Source: Betaproteobacteria bacterium (lineage in GTDB: Bacteria; Pseudomonadota; Gammaproteobacteria; Burkholderiales; JAHFRG01). From it: DNA of 8,826 nucleotides. The notes under the pieces were generated by a model. That model worked only from the letters and a program-made list of their open reading frames with translations. It searched no databases and was not told the DNA's origin. A program made the position numbers and the translations under genes. Positions 7,161 to 8,826 of the stretch are shown here, one piece after another. The stretch spans positions 1 to 8,826 of the forward strand of contig JAHFRG010000066.1 in assembly GCA_023258935.1 (NCBI GenBank), read 5' to 3'. Numbering within the stretch: the first letter of the stretch is position 1; every line of letters starts with the position of its first letter.

Positions 7161-7775
7161 ATGCAATTCCAAACATTCGTTTTTTATTTTTTGTCGGCGA
7201 TCCTGCTGTTCGCCGCGCTGAGCGTAATCACCGTACGCAACCCGGTGCATTCGGCGCTGTTTCTGGTGCTGTCGTTTTTTACTTCCGCAGGTTTATGGCT
7301 GCTCCTGGAAGCCGAGTTTCTTGCCATCACCCTGGTGCTGGTCTATGTCGGCGCGGTGATGGTGCTGTTTCTGTTCGTGGTGATGATGCTCGACATCAAT
7401 CTCGACCGGCTGCGCGAAGGCTTTTGGCGCGGATTGTATATCGGCGCGCCGATTGCCGTGGTGCTGGTCATCGAAATGGCGCTGGTACTCGGGGGGAAGT
7501 ATTTCGGCCTCGCGGATATGCCTTCGCCGGCGGCGCATGCCGCGGGCTACAGCAACACCAGGGAGCTGGGGAGCCTGATTTATACACAGTATGTTTACCC
7601 GTTTGAAATCGCTGGAGTGATCCTTTTGGTGGCGATAGTTGCCGCCATCGCGCTAACCTTGCGCCGGCGCAAGGACAACAAGTACCAAAACCCGGCAAAG
7701 CAGGTGGCAGTGCGGCGTCAGGACCGGGTGCGCCTCGTTTCAATGCCGGCTGAAAAGCGTAATTCAGGGAGGTAA
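7161..7775 (+). CDS. nuoJ: NADH-quinone oxidoreductase subunit J
   Basis: This is the ND6-type membrane subunit between NuoH and NuoK in the proton-translocating arm. The product is 204 residues, with five hydrophobic segments. The conserved VYVGAVMVLFLFVVM (61-75) corresponds to the third transmembrane helix, which carries the pi-bulge thought to move during turnover. The tail after about residue 168 is basic and hydrophilic (RRRKDNKYQNPAKQVAVRR), as in betaproteobacterial homologues I remember. The start at 7161 (MQFQTFVFYF) is chosen by family fit. The open frame extends to an ATG at 7092, but those 23 extra residues (including SLCLCVSAVK) are translated palindromic repeat and are probably not native. 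No Shine-Dalgarno is visible before 7161; the leader is A/T-rich (7147-7160). Translation may depend on S1-type unstructured-leader binding or on reinitiation. nuoK follows after 3 nt. Confidence 0.96.
   Translation: MQFQTFVFYFLSAILLFAALSVITVRNPVHSALFLVLSFFTSAGLWLLLEAEFLAITLVLVYVGAVMVLFLFVVMMLDINLDRLREGFWRGLYIGAPIAVVLVIEMALVLGGKYFGLADMPSPAAHAAGYSNTRELGSLIYTQYVYPFEIAGVILLVAIVAAIALTLRRRKDNKYQNPAKQVAVRRQDRVRLVSMPAEKRNSGR
7766..7772 (+). promoter_or_regulatory. Shine-Dalgarno supporting the TTG start of nuoK
   Basis: AGGGAGG, inside the last codons of nuoJ, lies 6 nt before the TTG at 7779. No ATG or GTG is in frame nearby, so this site is the main support for a TTG start. Confidence 0.8.
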
Positions 7776-7778
7776 TAC

Positions 7779-8084
7779 TTGGTATCGCTTTCGCATTACC
7801 TGATACTCGGCGCGTTACTTTTTGCCATCAGCGTGGTTGGGATTTTTCTCAACCGCAAGAACGTTATCATCCTGCTGATGGCGATTGAGCTCATGCTGCT
7901 CGCGGTGAATATGAATTTCATCGCTTTTTCGCGCTACCTCGACGATACTGCCGGGCAGATTTTCGTGTTCTTCATCCTCACCGTGGCAGCGGCGGAATCA
8001 GCCATTGGCCTGGCGATTCTGGTTGTTCTGTTCCGTAATTTAAGAACAATTAACGTTGATGATCTGGACAGCCTGAAGGGTTGA
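7779..8084 (+). CDS. nuoK: NADH-quinone oxidoreductase subunit K
   Basis: This is the ND4L-type membrane subunit, three transmembrane helices, part of the proton pathway between NuoJ and the antiporter-like subunits. The product is 101 residues, the usual length for this group. Two buried glutamates essential to the family are visible: Glu37 in MAIELMLLAVN (helix 2) and Glu73 in VAAAESAIGLAI (helix 3), matching E. coli Glu36 and Glu72. The start is TTG at 7779, supported by a strong Shine-Dalgarno 6 nt upstream and by family length; the next in-frame ATG is at about codon 34 and would remove the first helix. It lies 3 nt after nuoJ and its TGA (8082-8084) touches the nuoL start region (TGATGATG). 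Confidence 0.97.
   Translation: MVSLSHYLILGALLFAISVVGIFLNRKNVIILLMAIELMLLAVNMNFIAFSRYLDDTAGQIFVFFILTVAAAESAIGLAILVVLFRNLRTINVDDLDSLKG
8076..8080 (+). promoter_or_regulatory. Shine-Dalgarno of nuoL, inside nuoK
   Basis: AAGGG is 6 nt before the ATG at 8087 but only 3 nt before the ATG at 8084. The spacing favours 8087 as the nuoL start. Confidence 0.6.
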
Positions 8085-8086
8085 TG

Positions 8087-8826
8087 ATGACGGATATGCA
8101 AAAACTCTATCTGCTGGTTCCGTTGGCGCCGCTGGTCGGTGCCATCATGGCCGGGCTGTTCGGGCGCGCCATCGGACGCGCCGGGGCGCACTGGGCGGCT
8201 ATCATCGGCGTTGCCGTTTCTTTTTTCGCATCGCTGGTGATTTACCAGGATGTGGAGAGCGGCGCTATTTTCAACGGCGGCGTCTATACCTGGCTTGCTA
8301 CCGGGGGAACGCGCTTTGAAATCGGTTTTCTGATTGACCAGCTCAGCGCCACGATGATGGTGGTGGTGAGCTTCGTGTCTCTAATGGTGCACATCTACAC
8401 CATTGGTTATATGCACGACGATCCCGGCTACCAGCGCTTTTTCAGTTATACCGCGCTGTTTACGTTTTCCATGCTGATGCTGGTGATGGCCAACAACTTC
8501 CTGCAGCTGTTTTTCGGCTGGGAAGCAGTGGGTCTGGTCTCTTATTTCCTCATCGGCTTTTGGTACACACGTGAAAGCGCGATTTTTGCCAGTCTAAAGG
8601 CATTTTTGGTCAATCGCGTCGGTGATTTCGGCTTCCTGCTCGGTATTGCTTTGATACTCGCTTATTTCGGCACGCTCGATTATGCCGCGGTATTCCAGCA
8701 CGCGCCTCAGCTCGCGAACCGGACGATTGAAATCCTGCCGAATGAACCGTGGGCGGTGATGACGTTGATTTGCATACTGCTGTTCATGGGCGCAATGGGC
8801 AAATCCGCGCAATTCCCGCTGCATGT
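8087..8826 (+). CDS. nuoL: NADH-quinone oxidoreductase subunit L (3' partial)
   Basis: This is the ND5-type, Mrp-antiporter-like subunit at the distal end of the membrane arm, one of the proton-pumping channels. The frame opens at 8087 (MTDMQKLYLL) and runs off the right edge after 246 full codons; the family is about 650-690 residues, so roughly a third is present. Several hydrophobic helices are visible. Conserved stretches are HIYTIGYMHDDPGYQRFFSY (103-121), QLFFGWEAVGLVSYFLIGFW (140-159), NRVGDFGFLLG (176-186) and MGKSAQFPLH (237-246). Glu146, Asp180 and Lys239 are the likely equivalents of the proton-channel residues Glu144, Asp178 and Lys229 of E. coli NuoL. An adjacent ATG at 8084 would add one Met and overlap the nuoK stop by 1 nt. 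nuoM and nuoN are expected downstream. Confidence 0.97.
   Translation, partial: MTDMQKLYLLVPLAPLVGAIMAGLFGRAIGRAGAHWAAIIGVAVSFFASLVIYQDVESGAIFNGGVYTWLATGGTRFEIGFLIDQLSATMMVVVSFVSLMVHIYTIGYMHDDPGYQRFFSYTALFTFSMLMLVMANNFLQLFFGWEAVGLVSYFLIGFWYTRESAIFASLKAFLVNRVGDFGFLLGIALILAYFGTLDYAAVFQHAPQLANRTIEILPNEPWAVMTLICILLFMGAMGKSAQFPLH

Overview
The window is an ordinary but nearly complete stretch of a bacterial nuo operon, which encodes proton-pumping NADH:quinone oxidoreductase (respiratory complex I). All genes lie on the + strand. The order is nuoD (missing about the first ten codons), nuoE, nuoF, nuoG, nuoH, nuoI, nuoJ, nuoK and nuoL (first 246 codons only). This is the canonical order, with nuoABC expected upstream and nuoMN downstream. 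Protein signatures (the NuoF N-terminus, NuoG without the N7 cluster ligands, the NuoJ basic tail, a 101-residue NuoK) and a moderately GC-rich composition suggest a betaproteobacterium, perhaps near the Nitrosomonadales or Burkholderiales. That placement rests on remembered family resemblance, not on a search.

Region by region: 1-1229 is the quinone-site subunit NuoD. 1230-1362 is a 133-nt gap holding an unbroken 46-codon reading frame that overlaps both neighbours by ATGA. 1363-5484 encodes the NADH-oxidising module: NuoE with [2Fe-2S] N1a, NuoF with FMN and [4Fe-4S] N3, and NuoG with N1b, N4 and N5. 5481-7038 encodes the membrane anchor NuoH and the ferredoxin-like NuoI (N6a/N6b). 7039-7160 is a 122-nt spacer holding an imperfect palindrome whose arms are each built of three 8-bp units. 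7161-8826 starts the membrane arm with NuoJ, NuoK and the antiporter-like NuoL.

The genes work as one pathway. NuoE/F/G take electrons from NADH through FMN and a chain of iron-sulphur clusters, NuoI passes them to a quinone held between NuoD and NuoH, and NuoH/J/K/L couple this to proton translocation. Most junctions overlap or lie within a few bases (nuoE/F, nuoF/G, nuoG/H, nuoH/I, nuoJ/K, nuoK/L), which implies co-transcription and translational coupling. The two exceptions, nuoD/nuoE and nuoI/nuoJ, hold the only sequence not explained by the standard operon.

I see no defence system, mobile-element gene, RNA gene, CRISPR array or other novel multi-gene system. The items most worth a second look are the palindromic element between nuoI and nuoJ, which leaves nuoJ without a visible Shine-Dalgarno sequence, and the possible small gene between nuoD and nuoE.
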